Shown here: in pieces, positions 35,313 through 44,836 of the stretch
Numbering within the stretch: position 1 is the first letter of the stretch
Layout: every line of letters starts with the position of its first letter
NCBI RefSeq assembly: GCF_021432385.1
Contig: NZ_JAEACT010000003.1
Coordinates: 558,001 to 622,000 of the forward strand
Length of the DNA: 64,000 nt
Origin: Clostridium hydrogenum
GTDB lineage: Bacteria; Bacillota; Clostridia; Clostridiales; Clostridiaceae
Direction of reading: 5' to 3'
Program-made: the position numbers and the translations under genes
Notes under the pieces: generated by a model
Database searches by the model: none
Seen by the model: the letters and a program-made list of their open reading frames with translations, nothing else
Told to the model about the DNA's origin: nothing

Positions 35313-37157
35313 CTAAGCCGCCTCAAACTGACTATTATATAAGTTTGCATAGAAACCATTCTTTGCAATAAGCTCTTTATGATTCCCACTTTCTATTATA
35401 TCTCCATCCTTCATGACAAGAATCAAATCCGCATTCTTAATTGTCGATAAACGGTGAGCAATTACAAAAGATGTACGACCATTTGTAAGTTTATCCATAG
35501 CTTCTTGAATTTTTACTTCCGTTCTTGTATCAACAGAACTAGTAGCTTCATCAAGAATAAGAAGTGGTGCATCCTCTATCATAGCCCTAGCAATTGTAAT
35601 TAATTGCTTTTGACCAGCTGATAAATTTACTTTATCATTTAAGATTGTATCATAACCATCTGGAAGGCTGTGAATAAAGTTGTATATTCCTGTTGCCTTA
35701 CATACTTCATCCAATTCATCATCAGTTACATTTGTCTTGCTGTAAACAATATTTTCTCGTATAGTTCCCTCAAATAGCCAAGTATCTTGTAAAACCATGC
35801 CAAATAAATCATGAATATTTTCTCTTGTCATTTGACTTGTTGATATACCATCAATTGAAATTTCTCCTTTATTTATTTCATAAAAACGCATTAGTAAATT
35901 AACCATTGTCGTTTTTCCTGCCCCTGTTGGTCCAACAATTGCAACTTTTTCTCCAGCTTTAACGCTTGCAGAGAAATCGTTAATAATAGTTCTATCCTCG
36001 TTATATCCAAAATGAACATTTTTAAATTCAACATTTCCCTTTGCATTAGAAAGTTTTTTAATATTACTGTTTTCATTTTCAAGTTCCTTTTCATCCAAAA
36101 ATTCAAATACACGTTCTAAAGCAGCTGCCATAGATTGCACACTTGCTGCCGCTTGTGATAAATTTTGAAGTGGCTGTGTAAATAATCTAATATAAAGCAT
36201 AAAAGCAACTATAGTTCCAAAGGTAATAATTCCTTTTTGTGCAAGAACTGCTCCAACTATGCAAACTACTACATATGCAAAATTACCTATAAATATCATC
36301 AGTGGCATCATAAGCCCAGACATGAACTGAGATTTCCAAGCACACTCATATAGTTTATCATTCATCTCGTGGAATTCTTTTCTTGCAGACTTCTCCCCAT
36401 TATATACCTTTACTACACTGTGACCCGCATAAACTTCTTCAATATGTCCATCTATTGCACCAAGCTCTCTCTGCTGCATTGCAAAATATTTTTGTGAACG
36501 AGAAATAATCTTAATCATAAATATAAATCCTAAAAGCGATGATACAATCCCTGCAATTGCCATAAGCCAATTTGTATAAAGCATCATAATTATTGATCCC
36601 AAGAACATCGTTACAGACGCTACAAGTGTTGATATACTTTGATTCATTGCTTGTCCTAATGTATCAACATCGTTTGTAACACGACTTAAAACATCACCTG
36701 TGCTTGTTCCATCAAAATATCGAAGTGGAAGCTTGTTGATTTTTTTGCTTATATCCTTACGCATATTCTGACTTACTCGTTGAGTTACTGTTGCCATAAT
36801 AAATCCTTGAATATAATTAAATAAGAATCCTAAAACATATATGCCACTAAGTGCCATTGCTATTTTTGAGACACCCTTTAAATCAATACCAGAAATTAAG
36901 CCTTTTGTTATCATATTAGTAATTTTACTTAACTGATTTGGTCCAACTAAATTTAATATTGATCCACTAATTGATAAAATCACTGCTATAATAATTATCT
37001 TTTTATATTTTCCACAATACGAAAACAACTTTGAAAAAGCCTGTTTAGTATTTGCCTTTTGCCCAGAAGCTTGCAATGCACCCCCCATTCCTCTCATCGC
37101 CATTCCTGAATTTTGAGTTCTTTTATGATTTCCAATTTTATATTCTTCCTTAGCCAT
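35313..37157 (-). CDS. ABC exporter half-transporter, second subunit of MarR-linked pair
   Basis: The 614-residue protein has six transmembrane helices (about residues 55-340) and a C-terminal ATPase with Walker A GPTGAGKTT, signature LSAGQKQLITIARAM (SGG replaced by SAG) and Walker B LLILDEATSSVD. Such multidrug-type exporters work as heterodimers. Its ATG overlaps the stop of the partner gene (ATGGCTAA). A Gly/Met-rich N-terminal extension (residues 15-35) precedes the first helix. Confidence 0.9.
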   Translation of the reverse strand: MAKEEYKIGNHKRTQNSGMAMRGMGGALQASGQKANTKQAFSKLFSYCGKYKKIIIIAVILSISGSILNLVGPNQLSKITNMITKGLISGIDLKGVSKIAMALSGIYVLGFLFNYIQGFIMATVTQRVSQNMRKDISKKINKLPLRYFDGTSTGDVLSRVTNDVDTLGQAMNQSISTLVASVTMFLGSIIMMLYTNWLMAIAGIVSSLLGFIFMIKIISRSQKYFAMQQRELGAIDGHIEEVYAGHSVVKVYNGEKSARKEFHEMNDKLYECAWKSQFMSGLMMPLMIFIGNFAYVVVCIVGAVLAQKGIITFGTIVAFMLYIRLFTQPLQNLSQAAASVQSMAAALERVFEFLDEKELENENSNIKKLSNAKGNVEFKNVHFGYNEDRTIINDFSASVKAGEKVAIVGPTGAGKTTMVNLLMRFYEINKGEISIDGISTSQMTRENIHDLFGMVLQDTWLFEGTIRENIVYSKTNVTDDELDEVCKATGIYNFIHSLPDGYDTILNDKVNLSAGQKQLITIARAMIEDAPLLILDEATSSVDTRTEVKIQEAMDKLTNGRTSFVIAHRLSTIKNADLILVMKDGDIIESGNHKELIAKNGFYANLYNSQFEAA

Positions 37158-38904
37158 TTACTAGTTCCTCCTTTGACAATTGAGATAACGCAATTTCTTT
37201 ATAAGTACTGCAATTTTCAAGCAGCTGCTCATGCGTTCCTTTTCCAACAATTTCTCCTTTATCTAATACAATAATCATATCTGCATCCTTAATTGTACCA
37301 ATGCGCTGTCCTACAATTAATGTTATTGCATTTTTTGTCTCTGCCTTTAAACGTGAACGAAGATCTCTGTCTGTTTTATAATCCAATGCTGAAAATGAAT
37401 CATCAAAAATAAATATTTGAGGTTTCCTACAAATTGCTCTGGCAATAGCAAGACGCTGTTTCTGTCCACCAGATATATTTGTACCACCTTGAGCAATAGG
37501 TGCATCATAACTATCTTTCATCTTTTTTACAAAATCAGTACTCTGTGCAATATCTATAGCCTTAACAATATCACTTTTAGAAGCTTTTTCTTTTCCATTA
37601 TCTCCATACATAACATTTGAAGAAACTGTACCACTAAACATTACAGCTTTCTGAGGCACATACCCAATTTTATTATGGAGTTCTTCCTGTTTATACTCTT
37701 TTATATTAATGCCGCCTATCGTAATTTCACCTTTAGATGCATCATAAAATCTAGGCACTAGATTAACTAAAGTGCTTTTACCGCTTCCTGTAGACCCAAT
37801 AAACGCAACTGTTTGTCCTTTTTTCGCTTTAAAATTAATATCTTTTAAAACATAATCTGAAGCATCAGGATACTTAAAATATACATGCTTAAAATTAATC
37901 GTTTCATCTTTAATACTTTCTACAGTTCCATCGTAAAGCTTTGTTTCAGTAGTTAACACCTCGATTATACGTTTCGCTGATACTTGAGCTCTTGGAAGCA
38001 AAATAAATATCATATTTAATAACATAAATGCCATAATTACTTGCATTGCATAGCTAGAAAACACAATCATATTTGAAAATAATTTAATTTTATCTCCCAT
38101 ACCAGCAGAATTAATAATATAAGCACCAATCCAATAAACTACAAGGCTTAACCCCGAATTAATGAGTGTCATACCTGGTGACATAATTGCCATTACTCTA
38201 TACGCAACAAGATTGGTATTTGTAAGTTCATCATTTGATTTTTCAAATTTATCTTCTTGATATTTTTCCGCATTATATGCTCTAACAACTCTAATTCCAG
38301 TTAGATGTTCTCTTACTATACGATTTAAATTATCACTTAAACTTTGGATCACCTTAAATCTTGGTACTGCAAAAATCAAAATTATTCCAAGCATTATAAT
38401 TAGTATAAATACAGCTACAGCAGTAGCCGATGTCCATTGCCAACTCTTACCCGAAATCTTAATAACTGCCCACACTGCAAGAATAGGTGCTTTTATAATA
38501 ATCTGTAACCCCATTGCAACTAATGTCTGAACCTGAGTTATATCATTAGTTGTACGATTAATTAAACTAGCTGTAGAAAATTTATTAATTTCTTCCATAG
38601 AAAAAGATAATGTTTTATCATATACCATACCCCTTAATGTTTTAGATAACCCCGCTGCAACAACAGCTGCAAAATATCCTACTATCATAGAGGCTGCCAT
38701 ACTAAAAATTGCGCATAAAACCATGTAACCTCCCTGTGTTAAAATATCCATCATTGAACTTCCCTTTGTTTCTACTAAGGTTGTAATTTGGGACATATAA
38801 TCTGGAAGTTTTAAATCTAACCAAACCTGTAATAATATAAAAATCATACTGATAAAAACAAACATTTTTTCTTTCTTTTTAAAATATTTAAATACCTTTA
38901 ACAT
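37150..38904 (-). CDS. ABC exporter half-transporter, first subunit of MarR-linked pair
   Basis: The 584-residue protein has six helices, Walker A GSTGSGKST, signature ISGGQKQRLAIARAI and a Walker B with D in place of the catalytic Glu (IFIFDDSFSALD). A degenerate ATPase site in one half is normal for heterodimeric exporters of the BmrCD type. The start is the ATG after AAAGGAG, 20 bp from a palindromic operator. The MarR gene lies upstream on the same strand. Confidence 0.9.
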   Translation of the reverse strand: MLKVFKYFKKKEKMFVFISMIFILLQVWLDLKLPDYMSQITTLVETKGSSMMDILTQGGYMVLCAIFSMAASMIVGYFAAVVAAGLSKTLRGMVYDKTLSFSMEEINKFSTASLINRTTNDITQVQTLVAMGLQIIIKAPILAVWAVIKISGKSWQWTSATAVAVFILIIMLGIILIFAVPRFKVIQSLSDNLNRIVREHLTGIRVVRAYNAEKYQEDKFEKSNDELTNTNLVAYRVMAIMSPGMTLINSGLSLVVYWIGAYIINSAGMGDKIKLFSNMIVFSSYAMQVIMAFMLLNMIFILLPRAQVSAKRIIEVLTTETKLYDGTVESIKDETINFKHVYFKYPDASDYVLKDINFKAKKGQTVAFIGSTGSGKSTLVNLVPRFYDASKGEITIGGINIKEYKQEELHNKIGYVPQKAVMFSGTVSSNVMYGDNGKEKASKSDIVKAIDIAQSTDFVKKMKDSYDAPIAQGGTNISGGQKQRLAIARAICRKPQIFIFDDSFSALDYKTDRDLRSRLKAETKNAITLIVGQRIGTIKDADMIIVLDKGEIVGKGTHEQLLENCSTYKEIALSQLSKEELVNG

Positions 38905-38924
38905 AAAATAGACTCCTTTCATTA

Positions 38925-38953
38925 CTAACACTATTAGTATCTATTAGTGTTAG
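38925..38953. promoter_or_regulatory. MarR-type operator upstream of the ABC exporter
   Basis: CTAACACTA (38925-38933) and TAGTGTTAG (38945-38953) form an inverted repeat with 11 bp between. TAGTGTTAG also occurs upstream of marR at 39454-39462. The shared motif suggests MarR controls both units. Confidence 0.65.
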
Positions 38954-38985
38954 CTTTTTGGGTAAAAATAAGATTTCATCAGGAA

Positions 38986-39444
38986 TTAATCCCTCTGAAA
39001 TTCTTTTTGTTTCTTTTTTATTAAATTAGCAATTCTCTTAGTTATTCTAACATGCTCTACAGCATCTTTTTCTCCTAAGTCCATTAGCATTTCTTTTAAC
39101 CCATTAACAGCCTCATTATACTTGTTTTCAGCTGCAGTTCTTCCTTCCCCTGTTACATGAACTATAACCTTACGTCTATCATCTGGATCTGCATGCCTCT
39201 CAATAAACTTTTTCTTTTCAAGACTATTTAGCGTATTAGCTATCCTTGCAGTTGTCACTTTAAATCTCTCGCTAATTTCTCCTGCTGTTGCATTATCATG
39301 CTCCATAATTAAAAAACCAAGTACTGCCATCTCCCCCCTTGAAACATTATCAACTTTTTTAATCATAGGTCCTTTCTCTAAATATCTCATGCATTCAAAC
39401 AGCTCTTCTGCCATCGAACGAAAATCCAATTTTAACACCTCCAT
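38986..39444 (-). CDS. MarR-family transcriptional regulator
   Basis: The 152-residue protein has the MarR winged helix: GEISERFKVTTARIANTLNSLEKKKFIE for helix-turn-helix and wing (shown here as GEISERFKVT and ARIANTLNSLEKK), with the wing motif DPDDRRKVIVHVT. It probably represses the ABC exporter directly downstream and itself, given the CTAACACTA motif at both promoters. The inducer is unknown. Confidence 0.9.
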   Translation of the reverse strand: MEVLKLDFRSMAEELFECMRYLEKGPMIKKVDNVSRGEMAVLGFLIMEHDNATAGEISERFKVTTARIANTLNSLEKKKFIERHADPDDRRKVIVHVTGEGRTAAENKYNEAVNGLKEMLMDLGEKDAVEHVRITKRIANLIKKKQKEFQRD

Positions 39445-39453
39445 TTTATCTAC

Positions 39454-39462
39454 TAGTGTTAG
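39454..39462. promoter_or_regulatory. MarR half-site upstream of marR
   Basis: TAGTGTTAG is identical to the half-site of the operator at 38945-38953 and lies about 10 bp before the marR start codon. Confidence 0.45.
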
Positions 39463-39645
39463 ATATATATTATCACAATACCTTTCACTTTGTCAATAGT
39501 ACAATAATAAATATAACCTAAAATAAAAAAGTAAATTCTTGTTTGCAAAGGTAAATTCATCTCTGATGATTTTACTCTTGCACAAAATGTGGTATTGTTG
39601 TCTTGGTTAGTGGATTCCTCCTAAATTATAAGGAGGATTTAAATT

Positions 39646-40407
39646 ATGTCTAATAAAAAGGTTTACGATCAGAAACATCTTACCACAACACAACGTATTA
39701 AAATTGAAAAAGGATTAATGGATAGGGCCGCTTTCGCTTCTACTGCTAGAGATATCCAAAAACATCCAAGTACAGTGGCAAAGGAGTTCCGTATCGACCG
39801 CACTTACGAAGATTTTCAGAAATACATGCGAGAGCATCCTGATGTTTCAGTTGTAGAAATGGATACCGTTGATGGAGGTCATGGCAACAGCAAACAGGCT
39901 TTCCTCACTATGCTGTTTCGTAACTGTTCACTTATGCTTATTTTTGTTCTGGAAGAAAAGACTCAGGATTGTATCATTGAAGTATTTGATATCCTTACAG
40001 AGAAGCTGGGCATTGGAACATTTCTAGAAATGTTCCCTATCATTCTCACATATAACGGAACGGAATTCCAACTTTCTGCTCGTTTAGAGTGTGATAAGAA
40101 CGGCGAAATCCGTACCCATATTTATTACTGTAATCCAAACAGTTCCTGGCAGAAAGGTATGATTAAGCGAAATCATGAATATATCCGCTATGTCATTCCA
40201 AAAGGAGAAAGCCTGGACTCTTATACACAGACAGATGCTATAAAACTGATGAATCACATTAATAGTGAAGCAAGAGACAGCTTGAATGGCTGTACCCCGT
40301 TCAAGCTGTTCCAACTACTTCTGAGCAATGCGCTTCATAAGGTACTTAAGCTTCAGGAAATCCCTGCAGACAAAGTATCCTTAAGACCATCACTACTCAA
40401 AAAATAA
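39646..40407 (+). pseudogene. IS30-family transposase, internally deleted and catalytically dead
   Basis: The frame of 253 codons keeps the IS30 N-terminal HTH region (HLTTTQRIKIEKGL..TARDIQKHPSTVAKEF), then jumps at residue 48 to a later block. The first catalytic Asp survives (EMDTVDG, Asp73). The second is Tyr (LTYNGTEF, normally LTDNGTEF), and the Glu is Lys (GMIKRNHE, normally GAIENNHE). GGAGG precedes the ATG. Clear terminal inverted repeats were not found, so mobility is unlikely. GC content is higher than neighbours, which fits foreign origin. Confidence 0.8.
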
Positions 40408-40686
40408 ATCGATAGCGCAAAACGGAATCCACTGCCGAATTTAATCATGCACAAAAAAGGTATGTGAAATTTAATTTTGCACGATTTTTCAGATGCCTGT
40501 TTGCTATGCTTACACTTCATGGAAACAGGTACTATAAACGTATTATAGCCCTGTTTCCATAATTGGTAAATAGGTAATTCATGATTTTAGTCCTGCAAAA
40601 TCATGCTTTCTATAAAATCAAGAATTTAACTTTTCACTTAACGAATAATAAATATAATTTTAAAAATTTTAATTTAAAATAATTTA

Positions 40687-41127
40687 TTAGTATAAATTTT
40701 TTCTCATACAAATGCTGTTATCATTATGAACATATGGTCCATAATTTTCTATTTCACTATATCCATGATTTTTATACAAGCCAATTGCTTCAGGTTGCTT
40801 TCTTCCAGTTTCTAAGACAGCATACTTGTACCCATCATATTTTGCCAACCCTTCTAACTCCATTAATATTAACTCTGATATATGTTGTCCCCTATTTTCT
40901 TTTGTTACAAATATACGTTTTAATTCCACGGTTTCGCTGTCATATCTCTTAAATGCACCACAAGCTATAGGTTCCTTAGCTTTGTAAACTACAAATACAT
41001 CTTTTATGTAATAAGTCCTGTTATATTTATCATATTGCTTTTGTAATTCGCCATAGCGCTCCTTGAGTTCATCATCTAACATCTGTGTAAGCTTAATAAA
41101 ACCAGGATTTTGACTATTTGTTTTCAT
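40687..41127 (-). CDS. GNAT-family N-acetyltransferase
   Basis: The 146-residue protein has the GNAT core: beta-4 VELKRIFVTKENRGQHIS with the acetyl-CoA loop RGQHIS (Q/R-x-x-G-x-G/A type) near residue 80, then LETGRKQPEAIGLYKNHGY. The substrate is unknown. I choose the ATG about nine bases after GTGGAG over the GTG at 41142. It lies between the dead transposase and element F. Confidence 0.8.
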   Translation of the reverse strand: MKTNSQNPGFIKLTQMLDDELKERYGELQKQYDKYNRTYYIKDVFVVYKAKEPIACGAFKRYDSETVELKRIFVTKENRGQHISELILMELEGLAKYDGYKYAVLETGRKQPEAIGLYKNHGYSEIENYGPYVHNDNSICMRKNLY

Positions 41128-41159
41128 TAATTCTAACTCCACTTAAACCACCCCTATAA

Positions 41160-41410
41160 TTAATACAGAGTACAGATGACAGATGACAGAGTACAATGAT
41201 GGTTGATTTTTCTCCTCTAGCGCTCCGAAAAATCTTAAAACTTATTTTTTTATTGATGGGCAATTACGCCATTAATGCTGTTAAGCGAAGCTAACAACAT
41301 TTAAGTTTAAGATTTACCTAAGCAGCACGAAAGGTAAATCATCCTTAACTGTACTCTGTACTCTGTCATCTGTACTCTGTTTTTCAAATTCTAATTTTTA
41401 ATTTCAATAT
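41160..41410. repeat. modular hairpin-core element, copy F
   Basis: Tandem motifs AGAGTAC and GATGACA form the ends. The core has H4 variant GATTTTTC/GAAAAATC, H3 GGGCAATTACGCC, H2 TGTTAGC-GAA-GCTAACA, H1 GATTTACCT..AGGTAAATC. The right outer end (AATTTTTAATTTCAATATT) reaches almost to the next gene's stop codon. Confidence 0.75.
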
Positions 41411-41423
41411 TATACAATATATT

Positions 41424-41933
41424 CTAGTTATTCAAAATCAAGTATTTGTACAATTTTTCGTCCTCTTCTTCATCAAAAACAGTGCCTAGTACCTTGCCCT
41501 TATTCTTTTCTATAATTTTTCTTGAAGCTTCATTTTCTACGTTGCAAGTTACTATAACATCTTTTATTCCTATTTTTTCTGCTTCCTTTAATGCTAATTT
41601 AAGAATTTTAGAGCCATAACCCTTATTTCGATAAATTGGAGATATATCATATCCTATATGCCCTGCATATTCTACTTCCTCATGCCTAACTCTTGTTACT
41701 CCCACAACCTCATTGTTATCAATTAACCAATATGTTGAAGTTGCAACTTCATCTTTAGGCAAAGCTATTCCTTTAGAATAATTCTCTAAATATCCTATAT
41801 ATCCTTTAAAATCTTCTAATGCTCTTTTATACTTGTTAAAATAATAATCTTCTCCAGCTTCTTTATATGCCATAACATACTGCTCAAAACTTTTTTTATA
41901 CTTGCTATTTGGCTCAGCTAAAAATAAATCCAA
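41424..41933 (-). CDS. GNAT-family N-acetyltransferase
   Basis: The 169-residue protein has the GNAT motif ISPIYRNKGYGSKILKLAL (acetyl-CoA loop RNKGYGS near residue 115) followed by CNVENEASRKIIEKN. It resembles ribosomal-protein-type or small-molecule GNATs, but the substrate is unknown. It ends in short acidic DEEEDEK. Flanked on both sides by modular elements F and G. Confidence 0.85.
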   Translation of the reverse strand: MDLFLAEPNSKYKKSFEQYVMAYKEAGEDYYFNKYKRALEDFKGYIGYLENYSKGIALPKDEVATSTYWLIDNNEVVGVTRVRHEEVEYAGHIGYDISPIYRNKGYGSKILKLALKEAEKIGIKDVIVTCNVENEASRKIIEKNKGKVLGTVFDEEEDEKLYKYLILNN

Positions 41934-41971
41934 TATACCATCCCCTTACATAGATAAACAACTTAAAATAT

Positions 41972-42256
41972 AGAAATTATAAATACCAAGTGTATCATTA
42001 TAAATTACAATTTAAATCACAGTACAAAGTACAGAGTACAAAGAATGAGGATTTGCCTTTCTTACGTCAGGTAAATCTTAGAACTTATATATTTTGTCAG
42101 CTTCGCTGAATACCACTTGTGGCGCTATTTTAAGAGTATTAAGTTTTTAGATTTTTATACGCTCGCGTAGAAAAATCATCCTTCATTGTGCTCTGTACTT
42201 TATACTTTGTACTCTGACCTAACAAGATATTACTAATTATAATATTAATTTAAATA
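41972..42256. repeat. modular hairpin-core element, copy G
   Basis: Outer end GAAATTATAAATACCAAG, tandem AGTACAA/AGAGTAC motifs, H1 GATTTGCC..GGTAAATC, H2 GTCAGC-TTC-GCTGA, and H4 variant GATTTTTATACGC/GCGTAGAAAAATC. H4 keeps its pairing although most bases differ from copy A. Confidence 0.75.
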
Positions 42257-42367
42257 TATACAATATCTCTACTATAACTTTTTTATAATATTTCTCATAA
42301 TTTTTCCATATTTCTATTTACAACGTAACAATGTTATGTTATGCTGTATTCAAAAGGAGGAGTAAAT

Positions 42368-42994
42368 ATGGATGAAGATAATTTAATATCAAAGAAAGAA
42401 TTACTTGACCTCATGAGTATATCCTACGGTCAATTATATCGATGGAAACGCAAAGAACTTATACCTGAGGATTGGTTCATAAAAAAATCTTCCTTCACGG
42501 GACAGGAAACCTTCTTTCCCAGGGATAAAATAATTGATAGAATAAAAAAAATTAAGGATATGAAGGATGATTCTTCATTAGACGACTTAGCAGACTTGTT
42601 TTCAAATAAAGTTTCCGAAATTAAATTAAGCTACGAAAACTTACTTAACCAGAACATTGTTACAGGAGAAACTTTGAATTTATGCAAAGAATTATTGCCA
42701 AAAATACACGAACTAGTCTTTGAAGAAGTACTTTACATGTATATATGCGATAAATTCTTATTGTCTGGCAATATATCTCTTGATGAAAGTAAAACACTTT
42801 TTACCACTCTTATGAAAAACTATTCAAACTTTGGCGGAGAAGACTTTGATGTAATTTTCATAAGAAAAATGGGAACTGGATTTTCTATTCTTTGTTCCAC
42901 TAAAAATAAATTTTATATAGAAGAATATGCAAAAGTTATTATGGCTTTAAATATAAATAAATGCATTGAAGAATTAAAGTTAAAATTGAAATAA
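42368..42994 (+). CDS. DUF4004 (YhbD-like) protein with MerR-like HTH
   Basis: The 208-residue protein begins with a MerR-like helix-turn-helix (LISKKELLDLMSISYGQLYRWKRKELI), continuing PEDWFIKKSSFTGQETFFPR typical of YhbD/DUF4004. In Bacillus the yhbD gene sits directly before two bactofilin genes (yhbE, yhbF), as here. Its role is unclear: a regulator or an assembly partner. GGAGG lies seven bases before the chosen ATG. Confidence 0.75.
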   Translation: MDEDNLISKKELLDLMSISYGQLYRWKRKELIPEDWFIKKSSFTGQETFFPRDKIIDRIKKIKDMKDDSSLDDLADLFSNKVSEIKLSYENLLNQNIVTGETLNLCKELLPKIHELVFEEVLYMYICDKFLLSGNISLDESKTLFTTLMKNYSNFGGEDFDVIFIRKMGTGFSILCSTKNKFYIEEYAKVIMALNINKCIEELKLKLK

Positions 42995-43015
42995 ATATAT
43001 TTGGGGGCTTTATCT

Positions 43016-43999
43016 ATGGAAAATGAAAGAAAAAATTTAAGTTTACATGATGGCAGTGTTGGTGTAGGTGGAATATATAATGAGGTAAAAATAAATGATA
43101 GATCTACACTTAATGGTGACATTGATTGCATTATTTTAAACTGTAGTGATCGTTCTGAAATCGAAGGAAATGTACTTTCAAGCAAGACACATTTATGTGA
43201 TGGTTCAAAAATTAATGGAGATGTAAAAAGTGAACTAGTGCATATAAATGACGGTTCTAACCTTTACGGAAATGTAGAAGCAAAAGAATTTATAATAAAT
43301 GATGGTTCTCATGTTCATGGAAATATTTCTTCAAGCACCATAAGAATAAATGATGGCTCTAGTATAATAGGTAATTTAAAAGTTGAAGACTTAATTCTAA
43401 AGGATGGGTCTAGTGTAAATGGAAATGTAAAAACTGTTATTGCCAAAATAAGTGACGGTTCTAAAATTAAGGGAGATTTAAATGCTGAAGATTCAATGGT
43501 AAAGGATGGCGCTACAATCGCTGGAAATATATTTTCAACAAAAATTCATCTTTACGATGGCTGTAAAATTACTGAAAGCATTAAAGGAGAAGAAATTAAA
43601 ATTAATGACAGTGTAAAAGTAGGAAAAGATTGTGAATGTGAAAAGTTTACTGGCAGTGATTGTTTTCACATTGCTGGTCTTTTAAATGCTGAGGAGATTA
43701 ACATAACCTTAGACAATAATTGCTCAGTAAAAGAAATTGGAGGTAATAATATTTCCGTACGTGTTCCTAAAAATTCAATATCAATATTAGGAATAATAAA
43801 AATTAATGCCAATATGGTTTACCTAACTGCTGATACTATTGAAGGTGATACAATTTGCCTTGAAAATACTAAAGCAAAAATTGTTAGAGGTAACAAAATA
43901 ACAATTGGTGATGGCTGCAAAATAGATAAAATTGAATACAAAGAAACTCTTGATATAAGTGAAAAAGCTGTAGTAAATGAAAAAATCAAAATAAATTAG
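43016..43999 (+). CDS. bactofilin-like polymer-forming protein (long form)
   Basis: The 327-residue protein is built of about ten tandem 19-20-residue repeats with the core DGSxIxGNV, predicted to form a right-handed beta-helix as in bactofilins. Bactofilins polymerise without nucleotide and scaffold cell-envelope or flagellar functions. This paralogue has several more repeats than its neighbour and uses DGS where the neighbour uses SGA. Its C-terminal third (CSVKEIGGNNI..KIVRGNKITIGDG) is shared with the neighbour. GGGGG lies before the ATG. Confidence 0.85.
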   Translation: MENERKNLSLHDGSVGVGGIYNEVKINDRSTLNGDIDCIILNCSDRSEIEGNVLSSKTHLCDGSKINGDVKSELVHINDGSNLYGNVEAKEFIINDGSHVHGNISSSTIRINDGSSIIGNLKVEDLILKDGSSVNGNVKTVIAKISDGSKIKGDLNAEDSMVKDGATIAGNIFSTKIHLYDGCKITESIKGEEIKINDSVKVGKDCECEKFTGSDCFHIAGLLNAEEINITLDNNCSVKEIGGNNISVRVPKNSISILGIIKINANMVYLTADTIEGDTICLENTKAKIVRGNKITIGDGCKIDKIEYKETLDISEKAVVNEKIKIN

Positions 44000-44011
44000 G
44001 AGGTTATCATT

Positions 44012-44797
44012 ATGGAAAATGAAAGAATTAATTTAAAATTATCTGGTGCTGGAAGTGCAAATGGAGGCTTTTTTAATGAAGTCAAATTAAGTGGAGCTTG
44101 CAACGTAAATGGAGATGTAGATTGTAACTTTTTAAGTGGCAGCGGGGCCTGCGATATAAAGGGCAGTGTAACTTCAAAGCAAATATTACTATCTGGAGCC
44201 TGCAATATTAAAGGAAGTGTAAAAACAGAAATTTTAAAGTGCAGTGGTGCTTGTGATATACGTGGAGATTTAGAAGCCGTTGAGGTATCCATATCTGGTG
44301 GAGCAGATATTCGCGGAAATGTAAAATCAAAAAAACTTGATATTTCCGGAGGCTGTGACATAGATGGCAATGTTTCCGGCGAAGAAATAAAATTATCTGG
44401 TGGCATCAAGATTAAAGATGACTGTGAATGTGAAAACTTTAACGCAAAAGGTAGTTTTTCCATAGGTGGGCTATTAAATGCTGAAAAAGCCAATATAGTA
44501 ATATACGATACTTGCTCTGTAAAAGAAATCGGTGGAAAAGACATAGATATTAGGTATAGTTCTCACATGTCAGCTTCAATATTAAAATTTATAAAAACAG
44601 TATTTACAAATTCCTCACCAACCCTTGAAAGTGAAATTATAGAAGGTGACAACATCTACCTTGACCACACCACTGCCAAAGTAGTAAGAGGAAATAAAAT
44701 AACTATTGGTGATAGCTGTAATATAGACAAAATTGAATATAAAGATAGTTTAAATGTAACTGGTAATTCTCAAATTGGTGAAAAAGTAAAACTTTAG
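44012..44797 (+). CDS. bactofilin-like polymer-forming protein (short form)
   Basis: The 261-residue paralogue of the preceding gene has about seven repeats of the type SGACDIKGSV, followed by the same C-terminal part (CSVKEIGGKDI, VVRGNKITIGDS). It starts 12 bp after the previous stop with AGGAGG. The pair probably co-assembles. Cysteines at the repeat corners (ACD, ACN) are frequent and absent from the long form's corners. Confidence 0.85.
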   Translation: MENERINLKLSGAGSANGGFFNEVKLSGACNVNGDVDCNFLSGSGACDIKGSVTSKQILLSGACNIKGSVKTEILKCSGACDIRGDLEAVEVSISGGADIRGNVKSKKLDISGGCDIDGNVSGEEIKLSGGIKIKDDCECENFNAKGSFSIGGLLNAEKANIVIYDTCSVKEIGGKDIDIRYSSHMSASILKFIKTVFTNSSPTLESEIIEGDNIYLDHTTAKVVRGNKITIGDSCNIDKIEYKDSLNVTGNSQIGEKVKL

Positions 44798-44836
44798 TTC
44801 ACTAAAAATAAAAACACTTGAAAGGAGATTATCGTT

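Noticed and set aside
39646..40407. Active IS30 element
   Set aside because: An internal deletion, two replaced catalytic residues and the lack of clear terminal inverted repeats argue against activity.
43996..44544. 182-residue frame antisense to the short bactofilin gene
   Set aside because: It mirrors the repeat periodicity of the bactofilin gene and has no ribosome binding site.
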